From contig JAKRSD010000020.1 in the NCBI GenBank assembly GCA_022402535.1, positions 523,333-587,332 on the forward strand: 64,000 nt of DNA, given 5' to 3'. Made by a program: the position numbers and the translations under genes. The notes beneath the pieces were generated by a model. That model was not told the DNA's origin. It ran no database searches and was given only the letters and a program-made list of their open reading frames with translations. Within the stretch, counting starts at the first letter, position 1. Each line of letters starts with the position of its first letter. The stretch is from Flavobacteriales bacterium. GTDB taxonomy: Bacteria > Bacteroidota > Bacteroidia > CAIKAF01. Positions 23,246 through 32,515 of the stretch are shown in pieces.

Positions 23246-25594
23246 ATGTTCGGAAAAATAGCAGACCTAATCATCAAGTTCCGAATACCGTTAGTGCTTG
23301 TTATAGCTATTCTTACGGCGTTCATGGCTCTTCAAAGCCGTAAGGTTACCATGAGTTATAAACTGGCTCAGTTGTTACCCAAAACGGACAGTACTTATCT
23401 TGCTTACGAGAATTTTAAAAAAACATTCGGGCAGGATGGAAACATGATCATCATTGCCAATAAAGAACCCCGCTTTTTTACCAAAGATCATCTCAACGCA
23501 TTTTTCAAACTTCAGGACGATCTTACCGCCATTGAAGGAGTTAAGCGCACATCGGGTATTCGCAACATTATTCAGATAGACAAAGACACCGCATCTAAAA
23601 AGTTTGTTACCAATCCGGTAATAAACGGTCTTGTAGAAAGCGACAGAGATGCGGAGATTATCAAGTATAATTTACAGCATCTGCCTTTTTACGAGCGCCT
23701 TTTATTTGATGTAAAAAAGGATGTGTATGTGCTGCTCGTTACCTTATCTCCTGAAGTGTTAGACTCCGAGAAAAGGATAAAGGTGGTAGAAGAAATTGAT
23801 AAAAAACTGGAAGCTTTTGAAAACGAAAGAAGCACGGAAATCCACGTTTCGGGTTTACCATATATCCGAACGGTAAACGTGAAGAAAGCCAAAAAAGAAA
23901 TTTCGCTCTTTGTGGGATTGGCAGCATTGGTTACCGCGCTGGTGCTCATGTTTCTTTTTCGTTCGCCTATGGAGGTAATCGTTCCTTTGGTTACGGTACT
24001 TCTGGGAGTAGTGTGGGCTCAGGGCTCATTAGGAATATTAGGCTTTCAGATTACCTTACTTACAGGATTAATTCCGCCCCTGTTGATCGTAATTGGCATT
24101 CCGAACGCCATTTACATGATTAATAAATATCACTACGAATACAGCAGAACAAACGAAAAAAAAGAAGCGCTCAAAAAAGTGATTGAAAAAACCGGCCAGG
24201 CGATTTTGCTTACCAATATCACCACAGCCATTGGTTTTGGTACGTTTGTTATTACCGGCAGCGATATTTTGGTTGAGTTTGGCATTGTGGCATCATTGAA
24301 CATACTCATGCTCTTTACGTTGTCTATTATACTCATTCCTATTTTATTTTCATTTCTACCGCCGCCTTCCATGCGAGCCAGAGCCCATATGGATAAAAAA
24401 TTATCCAAGGCGGTAATCCGCGTGTTGATATTGATTTCTCAACATTTCAGGCCCTGGGTGTTTGGTTCGGCATTACTTATAGTTATTATATCTGCCATAG
24501 GAATATCTAAAATTCAGGTAAAAGGAAATATTGTCGATGACGTGCCCGAGAAATCTAAACTGATGCAGGATCTGCGTTTTTTTGAAAATTCATTCGGTGG
24601 GGTTATGCCACTTGAAATTATAGTGGATACCCGCAAAGAACGAGGCATAGTAACCGATGCAAGGGTTTGGCGGAAAATGGAAGAGTTACAGGAATATATA
24701 GATGCCCAGCCTATTTTTTCCAGACCGTTGTCTTATGTGGAAGGGATAAAATTTGCCAATCAGGCCTTCTATAATGGCAATCCCGATGCTTTTTCATTGC
24801 CCAATCAGTTTGACAGGGCTTTTATCGTAAACTACCTGAAAAAAGACGAAGGACAGGATTCGCTTTTGGCTCCTTTTGTCAATGAAAACAAGTCTATTGC
24901 ACGCATCAGCACACAAATGAAAGATTTGAACACGATTGAGATTCAGCAGGTAAAGACTGATTTGCAAGAAAAAGTATCTGATATTTTTCCTTCAGATAAA
25001 TACACCACCACCATCACCGGCGGGTCGGTTACCTTTTTGGAGGGGACCAAATATTTAGTTTGGAATTTGATTTACAGTCTGCTTTTAGCGGTTATACTCA
25101 TTTCTATTTTAATGGCGGTTTTGTTTAAGAATCTGAGAATCGTGTTTATTTCATTGATTCCTAATTTAGTTCCCATGATGTTTACCGCAGCCATTATGGG
25201 ATTTTTCGGTATAGCACTTAAGCCTTCCACCATTCTGATTTTTAGTGTGGCTTTCGGAATTTCGGTGGATGATACCATTCATTTTCTGGCAAAATTTAAA
25301 CAGGAAATGAAACTCAACGGCGGCAATATCAGGGGTTCTGTAATTTATTCTTTACGAGAAACCGGTTTAAGTATGGCTTATACGTCAATCGTACTTTTCT
25401 TTGGTTTTGCCGTGTTCACGGCCTCAGAGTTTGGGGGCACGGTGGCTCTGGGGACATTGGTATCTTTTACGCTTTTGGCAGCCATGTTCACGAATCTTAT
25501 ACTTTTACCCAGTTTATTGATGGCGCTTCACAATAGCAAAAGCAATTCGAAAAGACTTAGAAAAAAATCCTTAGAAAGAGCAGTATTATCATGA
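23246..25594 (+). CDS. MMPL/RND superfamily transporter
   Basis: 782 residues with two repeats of a single helix, a periplasmic domain and five further helices. The sterol-sensing-like membrane blocks are at about 215-370 and 600-770. Signature stretches are [27 protein letters not shown] in repeat one (with the following [15 protein letters not shown] type loop) and [19 protein letters not shown] in repeat two, with Asp pairs typical of proton-coupled RND pumps of the HAE3/MMPL group. Such proteins move lipids or hydrophobic compounds toward the outer membrane. The stop overlaps the rfbA start by four bases (ATGA), so the two are coupled. Confidence 0.88.
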   Translation: MFGKIADLIIKFRIPLVLVIAILTAFMALQSRKVTMSYKLAQLLPKTDSTYLAYENFKKTFGQDGNMIIIANKEPRFFTKDHLNAFFKLQDDLTAIEGVKRTSGIRNIIQIDKDTASKKFVTNPVINGLVESDRDAEIIKYNLQHLPFYERLLFDVKKDVYVLLVTLSPEVLDSEKRIKVVEEIDKKLEAFENERSTEIHVSGLPYIRTVNVKKAKKEISLFVGLAALVTALVLMFLFRSPMEVIVPLVTVLLGVVWAQGSLGILGFQITLLTGLIPPLLIVIGIPNAIYMINKYHYEYSRTNEKKEALKKVIEKTGQAILLTNITTAIGFGTFVITGSDILVEFGIVASLNILMLFTLSIILIPILFSFLPPPSMRARAHMDKKLSKAVIRVLILISQHFRPWVFGSALLIVIISAIGISKIQVKGNIVDDVPEKSKLMQDLRFFENSFGGVMPLEIIVDTRKERGIVTDARVWRKMEELQEYIDAQPIFSRPLSYVEGIKFANQAFYNGNPDAFSLPNQFDRAFIVNYLKKDEGQDSLLAPFVNENKSIARISTQMKDLNTIEIQQVKTDLQEKVSDIFPSDKYTTTITGGSVTFLEGTKYLVWNLIYSLLLAVILISILMAVLFKNLRIVFISLIPNLVPMMFTAAIMGFFGIALKPSTILIFSVAFGISVDDTIHFLAKFKQEMKLNGGNIRGSVIYSLRETGLSMAYTSIVLFFGFAVFTASEFGGTVALGTLVSFTLLAAMFTNLILLPSLLMALHNSKSNSKRLRKKSLERAVLS

Positions 25595-26454
25595 AGGGAA
25601 TCATACTTGCAGGAGGGTCTGGAACCCGACTTTACCCCATCACTTATGCCATAAGTAAGCAGATAATGCCTATTTATGATAAGCCGATGATTTACTACCC
25701 GCTTTCCGTGCTGATGATGGCGGGTATCCGCGAAATTTTAATCATAAGCACGCCGCAGGATTTGCCCAATTTTGAAAAACTTTTCGGCAGCGGAGAACAG
25801 TTCGGGCTTTCGTTTTCTTATCAGGTTCAGGAAAAACCCGAAGGACTCGCACAGGCATTTACATTGGGCGCTGATTTTATTGGAAACGACAGTGTTTCGT
25901 TGATTTTGGGAGATAATATTTTTTACGCTTCCGGATTATCCAAAAAACTGCAGGCCTGCCACAATCCTGAAGGTGGAGTTGTATTTGCGTATCACGTTTC
26001 CGATCCGGAGCGTTATGGAGTGGTTGAGTTCGATGATCAGTATAATGTACTCAGTATTGAAGAAAAACCCGCACAACCCAAATCAAATTATGCGGTTCCC
26101 GGGTTATATTTTTATGATAATTCTGTGGTAGAAATTGCCCGAAATTTGAAAAAAGGCGTACGAGGAGAGTATGAAATCACGGATATAAATAAACACTATC
26201 TGGCACAGGGGAAGTTGAAAGTTGTGGTTTTTGACCGGGGCACGGCCTGGTTAGATACCGGTACGTTTGCCTCGCTGATGCAGGCGGGTCAGTTTGTTCA
26301 AGTGATAGAAGAACGTCAGGGGCTAAAAATCGGCTGTATTGAAGAAATCGCTTACAGAATGGGCTTTATTGATGCAGAACAATTAGAAAACCTTGCCCAA
26401 CCGCTCATTAAAAGCGGTTATGGAGAATATTTGATGAAGATTCTTAAAAAATAG
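25591..26454 (+). CDS. rfbA: Glucose-1-phosphate thymidylyltransferase
   Basis: 287 residues, full length. The nucleotide-binding loop [16 protein letters not shown], then [30 protein letters not shown] and [13 protein letters not shown] are diagnostic of RmlA. It joins glucose 1-phosphate and dTTP to dTDP-glucose, the entry to dTDP-rhamnose and other dTDP-sugars. The rmlB, C and D genes are not beside it; only one SDR epimerase follows. Start overlaps the upstream transporter stop. Confidence 0.95.
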   Translation: MKGIILAGGSGTRLYPITYAISKQIMPIYDKPMIYYPLSVLMMAGIREILIISTPQDLPNFEKLFGSGEQFGLSFSYQVQEKPEGLAQAFTLGADFIGNDSVSLILGDNIFYASGLSKKLQACHNPEGGVVFAYHVSDPERYGVVEFDDQYNVLSIEEKPAQPKSNYAVPGLYFYDNSVVEIARNLKKGVRGEYEITDINKHYLAQGKLKVVVFDRGTAWLDTGTFASLMQAGQFVQVIEERQGLKIGCIEEIAYRMGFIDAEQLENLAQPLIKSGYGEYLMKILKK

Positions 26455-26465
26455 AAAGGGATATC

Positions 26466-27410
26466 ATGGACTTAAGAGATAAAACCAGAATATTAGTTAC
26501 GGGAGGAGCCGGATTTGTAGGCAGCGCCATGGCTGAAAAACTGGCTCAGGACAGTAATAACTTTATTACTATTGTAGATAATCTGCTCACGGGGGATAAA
26601 GATAAAATTCCGGCATTACCCAATATTCGTTTTATAAAATGCGATGTTAACGATTACAGTGAAATTTCATCTGTATTTCATTCCGGCAGGTTTCATTATG
26701 TGTTTCATTATGCGGCATTAGTGGGTGTGCAGCGTACATTGAAAAACCCCGTAAAGGTGTTGGAAGACATTAAAGGGATAGAAAATATTCTGAAACTGAG
26801 TAAAAATACGGGTGTAGAACATGTATATTTTTCCAGTTCATCCGAAGTGTATGGAGAGCCGGTAGAGTTTCCACAAAACGAAGAAACCACTCCACTTAAT
26901 TCCAGATTGCCATACGCCATTGTAAAAAATGTGGGTGAAGCCTATTTAAGGTCATATCAAAAAGAATACGACTTAAACTTTACCATTTTCCGCTTTTTCA
27001 ACACCTACGGCCCAAAGCAGAGCAAAGATTTTGTGATGTCGCGATTCATAAGTATGGCATTAACCAATCGCCCGATAAGCATTTATGGAGAGGGAAGTCA
27101 AACCCGTACATTCTGTTTCGTACAAGACAATGTGGACGCCTGTTATAGAGCGTTTAAGGAGAAATTGTTTGTGAATGATGTGGTAAACATCGGGGGTAAT
27201 GTGGAAATTCCAATTCTTGAATTAGCCCGGGTGGTGAAAAAACTGACTGGCTCTGAATCGGAAATCAAACACCTGCCTGCTCTTAAAGAAGGCGACATGA
27301 CCCGCAGATTACCGGATACCACTAAAATGAGAGAATTGCTTCAGCGTGAACCGCTTCCGCTCGAAGAAGGTATTAAAATAGTGCTCAGTGATACTCGATA
27401 TATTTTGTAG
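26466..27410 (+). CDS. NAD-dependent sugar-nucleotide epimerase/dehydratase
   Basis: 314 residues, extended short-chain dehydrogenase. The Rossmann motif ILVTGGAGFVGS opens the protein. FSSSSEVYGEP carries the catalytic Ser/Thr region and PYAIVKNVGE the YxxxK pair. RTFCFVQDNVDACYRAF and the late LAR...MTRRLPDTTKM blocks resemble UDP-glucuronate decarboxylases, dTDP-glucose dehydratases and UDP-glucose 4-epimerases. The exact substrate cannot be fixed. It follows rfbA by 11 nt and likely serves surface polysaccharide synthesis with it. Confidence 0.88.
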   Translation: MDLRDKTRILVTGGAGFVGSAMAEKLAQDSNNFITIVDNLLTGDKDKIPALPNIRFIKCDVNDYSEISSVFHSGRFHYVFHYAALVGVQRTLKNPVKVLEDIKGIENILKLSKNTGVEHVYFSSSSEVYGEPVEFPQNEETTPLNSRLPYAIVKNVGEAYLRSYQKEYDLNFTIFRFFNTYGPKQSKDFVMSRFISMALTNRPISIYGEGSQTRTFCFVQDNVDACYRAFKEKLFVNDVVNIGGNVEIPILELARVVKKLTGSESEIKHLPALKEGDMTRRLPDTTKMRELLQREPLPLEEGIKIVLSDTRYIL

Positions 27411-27413
27411 GGC

Positions 27414-30401
27414 TTATTTTTTAAGCACCTTCACAAAATAATTTTTGTCTCGGTAGGAAATTCTAATAGAGTAAATACCTGCTTTTAATGCACTTAAGTC
27501 GGCAGAAAAGCTCCCGAATCCCGCTTCAAAAGCCAAATTACTAAGAACCAAGGAACAATGTTTTCCATCCACTGAAAACAAATCGGCATTCAATGTTCCT
27601 GCAAATGGAAGGATAAAATCCACATGAACAAATTGGTCTGATGGTGTTGGATAGGCACTGAAAAATATTGGACCATCATCAAGGGGATTGCAGATTTGAT
27701 CATCAGGAGGCAAAACGGAAAGGCTGTCATTGTAGTTTAGAATCTTAACACAACAAAAATCTTTGGCGGTAAATACTTTCGACTCCGAAACAAAGGTGTA
27801 ATTCAGTACCTGCCCGGGCATTAGGGAACCGTTCCATATTTCGGTAACCTTCGTGTTATAATCGGTGCTGCCTTCTAAAGAAATACTTTGTACTTCCGAC
27901 ACCCCGTTATTCAATATTTGGGCCGTATATCCCATATAATCTCCGTTGGGAATACACGAAGCCTGAATCAGCTCCAAAGAGCGAACTCCTGTGAACACGG
28001 TGAAAGGTCGCTCGAAGATGTCGGAACAGCCATCCGCATTGGTAGAAATTAAGGTAATGGTATATACTCCGGTGTCCGTAAATACAGGAAATTCCGGTTC
28101 TTGAGCACTGCTGATTAATTCACCGTTTATAAGCCATTGGAAACTTGAGGCGGCGGTGCTGTTGTTTTCAACAACAGGCGCAATGGGAGGATTCCCGCCA
28201 CCAGAATTAAGTTGAAACAATGCGGTGGGAGACGGTTTTACAAAAACGGTTTTCTGTAAAGAATCTTTACACCCGAAAGAGGTCGTGACAGTAAGGCGTA
28301 CCGGACGATTCCCCGTGGTTTGAAAAAATGCTGTCGGGTTTTGTCCCGAAACCGGAGGATTGCTTCCAAAGCGCCATACCCACTGGGTTATATTGTCATT
28401 TATGCCCTGGCTTAAATCTACAGCGTCCGCAGGTTGAGAAATACATAAGGTATCCGAAATACTAAAATCGGCCAATGCTCCTTTATTAATGGTTACAGGT
28501 AGTGTAACGGTTTCATTACACCCGGATGCGGTGTATACCGTAAGAGTTACATTATATTCGTTTCCGGTACTGTATGTTACTGCAGGGTTCACAAAAGATG
28601 AACTTAACCCGTTACCAAAGTCCCAAAAGTAACCCGTTACTTGTGTTCCATTTTCCGGAACAGACTGATCGAAAAACTGCGTGGGTCTTCCATAGCACAA
28701 CCCCTGCCAGTTAAAGTTCGGTGTTGCCGTAGGCTTTATTTGCACCATTTTAAGAATACTGTCTTTACACCCATCGGAAGCTTCTACGTACAGCGCAACA
28801 GGATACATGCCGCTTTGCGCATAATTCCACATTCCGTTTTGCGCATCCGATGTGTCGGCCAATGTGCCTGGGTCTCCAAAATTCCATCTCCAGTGAGAAA
28901 TCGTATCCCCTAACAAATCCAACGATAAATCCGTAAAGAGGGCATCCACTCCGGGACACACGGGCAGATTGGCAAAATCTGCCTTGGTTTTATTAAAAAA
29001 GTGAACAGTATCCGTGGTAAGAATGCATCCCGAAGGTGCATCAAAAGCACTTAAAAATACCGGCTGTCCATTACTTACCTGAATGGAATTTCCGGTTTCT
29101 CCCGTACTCCATAAAAAAGTAAAATTGGGATTTGCGGTGAGATTTGTAAACGTAACAGTGTCCCGGTTCAAGCAGATATTTTGGTCATTTATGGGAGTCA
29201 TAATGGGAATGGGCAGAATCCCGCCCACATGAATGGTATCGGTGGTTATGGGGCCTAACCGTGAAACACCACGAACCCAATACGTGCCGTTTGCGGTTAC
29301 ATTTATACTTGCTGCCGTGGAGCCGGTAGACCACAAAATGGAGCTGTATTCGTTTGTACCTCCGGGAATGCTGAGCGTTATGGAAGGACCACATACCGTG
29401 GTGTCTTTGGGTAATTTTACGGGACGGGCATATTTGTTTATAAGATAGTTCTCAATCCATATTCTCTGACTGTCAGGCAGACTCTGATTGTAAGCTAAAA
29501 ACTCAGATAAGTCACCATAGAAATACAAGTTATTATAGTTAGTCTGAATTCCCATTTGCCCGTATGAAAAGGATGTTATCGGCGTGCCTGTCATCGGTAA
29601 TGCCGATCCGTTTCGCCAGATTTGATCTTTTTTATAGCTGTGTACGCCCCAGTTTAAAAACGGACCACCAGTTCCACGGGGAGCATTAACTCCATCAAAC
29701 ATGCCTGTGTTTAATCCTCCTGCATTCGTTCCTCCTGAAAACAAGCCATTATCAACCCCTCCTAGAATGTAACTCACCAAAGTGGCGGCCTGCATTTTAT
29801 GCATGGTAAACAGGGTGAAATTAGCCGCAGGGAAAGAAACCGTATTGTTTAAATTAAGAATCGTATGGTTTCCTGCTCCGCCTGTTTTCCCAAAATGGAC
29901 CATGGGAACTCCACCAAACCCGTCTGCAACAAAAGAGGGCTGCACACCGGGAGCAGGCTGTGAAGCATGGTTTTGTAAAGAACCCTGGTCATTCCAGGCC
30001 GAAACTAATCCGTTAGCCGTGGTAACACCCTGGTCGGCAGCAAACCACTGAACCAAGGAATTGGCGGCTAAGTTTATCAGGCGAACTTTTCTCGCAGGAG
30101 AGCTCGTGCCATTTGATCCCGTTATTCTCCACCAGTAGGTAACATCAGCTGTCAAACCGTTAACAGTATGAGGAGACTGAACCCCGGGAAAAGCCTGCGG
30201 TTGGTTAAATAAACTGTCCGTATCAAGCTCCAGCGTGTACAAACCGTCCTGGGTGCGGGTTCTCCACTCAAATGTGACGGAATTGCCATTTACAGAACCC
30301 TGATGGAGCGGCTTGTACGTGATAATTGTCTGGCTTATTGCAAATTCAGGCAATAAAAGAACTCCAAGCAGGAGTAGAAATAAAATTCTAGCATTCACCA
30401 C
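27414..30401 (-). CDS. Large T9SS-secreted PKD-domain surface protein
   Basis: 995 residues, starting GTG. A signal peptide (ILFLLLLGVLLLPEFAIS) leads to a fibronectin-like segment. A LamG/concanavalin-like region follows at about 110-325 (LVQWFAADQGV, AWNDQGSLQNHAS). Then come Ig-like segments with WSTG motifs (ILWSTGSTAASINV, LWSTGETGNSIQV) and PKD domains with the typical W-x-F-G-D/N core (WRWNFGDPG, YFWDFGNG, WVWRFGSNP, FQWLINGE). The C-terminal 85 residues are a type A sorting domain (FSAYPTPSDQFVHVDF...LKAGIYSIRISYRDKNYFVKVLKK). It is probably a surface adhesin or carbohydrate-binding protein. Its stop is three bases from the epimerase stop. Confidence 0.88.
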   Translation of the reverse strand: MVNARILFLLLLGVLLLPEFAISQTIITYKPLHQGSVNGNSVTFEWRTRTQDGLYTLELDTDSLFNQPQAFPGVQSPHTVNGLTADVTYWWRITGSNGTSSPARKVRLINLAANSLVQWFAADQGVTTANGLVSAWNDQGSLQNHASQPAPGVQPSFVADGFGGVPMVHFGKTGGAGNHTILNLNNTVSFPAANFTLFTMHKMQAATLVSYILGGVDNGLFSGGTNAGGLNTGMFDGVNAPRGTGGPFLNWGVHSYKKDQIWRNGSALPMTGTPITSFSYGQMGIQTNYNNLYFYGDLSEFLAYNQSLPDSQRIWIENYLINKYARPVKLPKDTTVCGPSITLSIPGGTNEYSSILWSTGSTAASINVTANGTYWVRGVSRLGPITTDTIHVGGILPIPIMTPINDQNICLNRDTVTFTNLTANPNFTFLWSTGETGNSIQVSNGQPVFLSAFDAPSGCILTTDTVHFFNKTKADFANLPVCPGVDALFTDLSLDLLGDTISHWRWNFGDPGTLADTSDAQNGMWNYAQSGMYPVALYVEASDGCKDSILKMVQIKPTATPNFNWQGLCYGRPTQFFDQSVPENGTQVTGYFWDFGNGLSSSFVNPAVTYSTGNEYNVTLTVYTASGCNETVTLPVTINKGALADFSISDTLCISQPADAVDLSQGINDNITQWVWRFGSNPPVSGQNPTAFFQTTGNRPVRLTVTTSFGCKDSLQKTVFVKPSPTALFQLNSGGGNPPIAPVVENNSTAASSFQWLINGELISSAQEPEFPVFTDTGVYTITLISTNADGCSDIFERPFTVFTGVRSLELIQASCIPNGDYMGYTAQILNNGVSEVQSISLEGSTDYNTKVTEIWNGSLMPGQVLNYTFVSESKVFTAKDFCCVKILNYNDSLSVLPPDDQICNPLDDGPIFFSAYPTPSDQFVHVDFILPFAGTLNADLFSVDGKHCSLVLSNLAFEAGFGSFSADLSALKAGIYSIRISYRDKNYFVKVLKK

Positions 30402-30420
30402 AATGGCATGATTATATGCA

Positions 30421-30428
30421 CAAAACTA
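30421..30428 (-). promoter_or_regulatory. -7 box of the PKD protein gene
   Basis: TAGTTTTG on the minus strand, exact TAnnTTTG match, 19 nt before the GTG start at 30401, supporting that start. Confidence 0.5.
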
Positions 30429-30511
30429 TCAAATATCAGAGTAAAAAACACATTCCTCAGATTTTGTCGCTTATTTTGAAGTTTGAAGTAAAAAAATAAA
30501 TATCACCCCAA

Positions 30512-31021
30512 TTGGCAGTAGATAAAAAATGGCTTGTGTTTTATGTTTCTTCCCGTGCCGAAAAAAAGGTGGCTTCGGGATTACAGAATATGGGTCTAGA
30601 AGTCTTTCTTCCGCTGGTATCAACCGTAAGGCAATGGTCTGACAGAAAGAAAAAAGTAGAACTGCCGCTTTTTCCAGGATATATTTTTGTCAAAGAGTCA
30701 GAAACACAGGTTTCTAAAATAAGCGCATATCCCGGAGTGGTTTGTCCGTTAAAAATTGCCGGCAATTACGGGGTAATACGCCCTGAAGAGATAGACGCCA
30801 TTCACCGATTGATAGAATTTGGGGCATCTGCCGAGGCCGAACCCGGCAAAATTCCTCCCGGCGAAAAAGTGATTATTGACGAAGGCCCCATGAGAGGCAT
30901 TACCGGTGTGTGTATTGAACAAGCAGGAGAACGTCACATTCTGGTTCAGATTGAGGCTTTAAATCATTTTATAAAGGTGAAAATTCCTTCGGGAGCCGTT
31001 CGTTTAAAAAGTGTTCGCTGA
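30512..31021 (+). CDS. UpxY-type NusG paralogue, transcription antiterminator
   Basis: 169 residues, TTG start at 30512 (no ATG in frame nearby). The NusG N-terminal domain is clear: WLVFYVSSRAEKKVASGLQNMGLEVFLP, then VRQWSDRKKKVELPLFPGYIFVK. The C-terminal KOW part is PGEKVIIDEGPMRGITGVCIEQ. It lacks the long insertion of housekeeping NusG and resembles the UpxY/LoaP specialised paralogues that suppress termination within polysaccharide operons. The only sugar gene directly downstream is one glycosyltransferase 61 nt away, which has its own -7 box. Confidence 0.88.
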   Translation: MAVDKKWLVFYVSSRAEKKVASGLQNMGLEVFLPLVSTVRQWSDRKKKVELPLFPGYIFVKESETQVSKISAYPGVVCPLKIAGNYGVIRPEEIDAIHRLIEFGASAEAEPGKIPPGEKVIIDEGPMRGITGVCIEQAGERHILVQIEALNHFIKVKIPSGAVRLKSVR

Positions 31022-31048
31022 CGAACGGATAACATGTTACTAAAAAAA

Positions 31049-31056
31049 TACCTTTG
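31049..31056 (+). promoter_or_regulatory. -7 box upstream of the glycosyltransferase
   Basis: TACCTTTG, exact match to TAnnTTTG, 26 nt before the TTG start. No -33 element seen. Confidence 0.45.
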
Positions 31057-31082
31057 TTAACTATTGAATAAACTCCGCTGCG

Positions 31083-32381
31083 TTGAAAAAAGTGTTTATA
31101 CTATCTTATTTCTTTACCCCATGTAATTTAGTGGGAGCAAGGAGGCCCTACTCGTGGTATAAGCATTTTCATAAGTTCGGAATTTATCCTGTAGTAATCA
31201 CCCGGCATTGGAATCACCCCGTTAAAACAATCAATGATTCTTCCATTCCGGATATATCGGCGCTGAAAATTGAAAAACACGACTGGGGCGAAGTGCATTA
31301 CCTGCCCTACAAAGGATCTTTTAGAGATCGTTTTTTATTGAATCACGGTGAATCGTGGCGATTAATTCGCCGCTTACTCACGCTGTTTGAATTAGTATTT
31401 CAGTTCGTGCATTTTTGTTTTAATCCCTATCGCTTTTTTTATCTATATATCGAGCAATTAATTAAAAATACGAGTCAACCGGATGCTGTCATTATTTCAG
31501 CGAATCCATATCCACAGTTTGCGGTTGGCTATTATTTATTTAAAAAATATAACATTCGTTGGATTGCCGATTACCGCGATGACTGGACCACAAATACGCG
31601 ATTGAACAAATCTGGAATGGTTCAAAAATTCATTCACAAATTGGAGAAAAAAGCCGAAAAAAAGTGGGTCAGTTCCGCGTATTTTTTCATTACGGTAACG
31701 CGCGAGTATATTCAAAAAATTGAGCAGCTTTTGAATAAAAAAGAGGGGTTTTTAGTATTGAATGGCTTTGAAGAAACCGATATAAAGCCCATTAAAAAAA
31801 CAAAAGAAAAAAACATTCTGAATTTGTTATATGCGGGTACTGTATATGAGCGTCAGCAATTTTTAATATTAGCCGACGGAATTAATCAGTTTGTTTCAGA
31901 AAATAAGGAGTTAAAAATTAATATTGTCTTTGCCGGGGCAAAGGTAGATGGCCGAATTCCAAATTCTGTTTTGAATTTTCAGGAACAGGTAAAAGAGTTT
32001 GTTAATGAATTTACGGTAACGGAGCGATTGGATTCCGAAACGTTTAATGCTCATATAGAAAAGGCCGATGTGTTATTTACGGTTCCTTACGGAAATTTAA
32101 AAGGAGAAATGCCGGCCAAATTATTTCAATACCTGTCATGGGGTAAGCCGATTTTATTGGGCGGAAATGATCGCGGTACCATTAACGATTTTTTGAAGCC
32201 GTATTCATTAGCCTGGATAGCAGAAGACAAAGCGGATGTACTATCCGCATTAACGCAAATAAACAACGCATTGGTTCAGGATAATCTTACTTTACGAGAG
32301 GAGGATTTTAAATACATTGCCCAATACAGCCGTGAAAATCAGGCGCAAAAGTTGGCAGAAATTCTTCATCAAAAAATATAA
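31083..32381 (+). CDS. GT4-like glycosyltransferase
   Basis: 432 residues, TTG start at 31083. The opening KKVFILSYFFTPCNLVGARRPYSW and the N-terminal Rossmann half (VIISANPYPQFAVGYYLF, WIADYRDDWTTNTR) resemble GT4-type glycosyltransferases acting on lipid-linked or surface glycans. The C-terminal half has NLLYAGTVYERQQFLILADGI and the nucleotide-sugar binding region KADVLFTVPYGNLKGEMPAKLFQYLSWGKPIL, with the E-x7-E-like EMPAKLFQYL. Two hydrophobic amphipathic stretches near 100-125 may touch the membrane. The gene is unusually AT-rich with frequent poly-lysine codons compared with its neighbours, which may reflect transfer. Confidence 0.82.
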   Translation: MKKVFILSYFFTPCNLVGARRPYSWYKHFHKFGIYPVVITRHWNHPVKTINDSSIPDISALKIEKHDWGEVHYLPYKGSFRDRFLLNHGESWRLIRRLLTLFELVFQFVHFCFNPYRFFYLYIEQLIKNTSQPDAVIISANPYPQFAVGYYLFKKYNIRWIADYRDDWTTNTRLNKSGMVQKFIHKLEKKAEKKWVSSAYFFITVTREYIQKIEQLLNKKEGFLVLNGFEETDIKPIKKTKEKNILNLLYAGTVYERQQFLILADGINQFVSENKELKINIVFAGAKVDGRIPNSVLNFQEQVKEFVNEFTVTERLDSETFNAHIEKADVLFTVPYGNLKGEMPAKLFQYLSWGKPILLGGNDRGTINDFLKPYSLAWIAEDKADVLSALTQINNALVQDNLTLREEDFKYIAQYSRENQAQKLAEILHQKI

Positions 32382-32485
32382 CATGACCACTTTTTTAGGT
32401 TGATGTTGGGTTTGGTTATCAAGGGGTATAAGGTGTTAATTCCATCATAAATTACTGTTTACCAATAAAAACCGAAAATTAACCG

Positions 32486-32493
32486 TACCTTTG
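32486..32493 (+). promoter_or_regulatory. -7 box of the DEAD-box helicase gene
   Basis: TACCTTTG, exact TAnnTTTG match, 22 nt before ATG 32516. A -33 element is not clear. Confidence 0.5.
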
Positions 32494-32515
32494 CGGACAT
32501 TTTTTAAAACTTATA

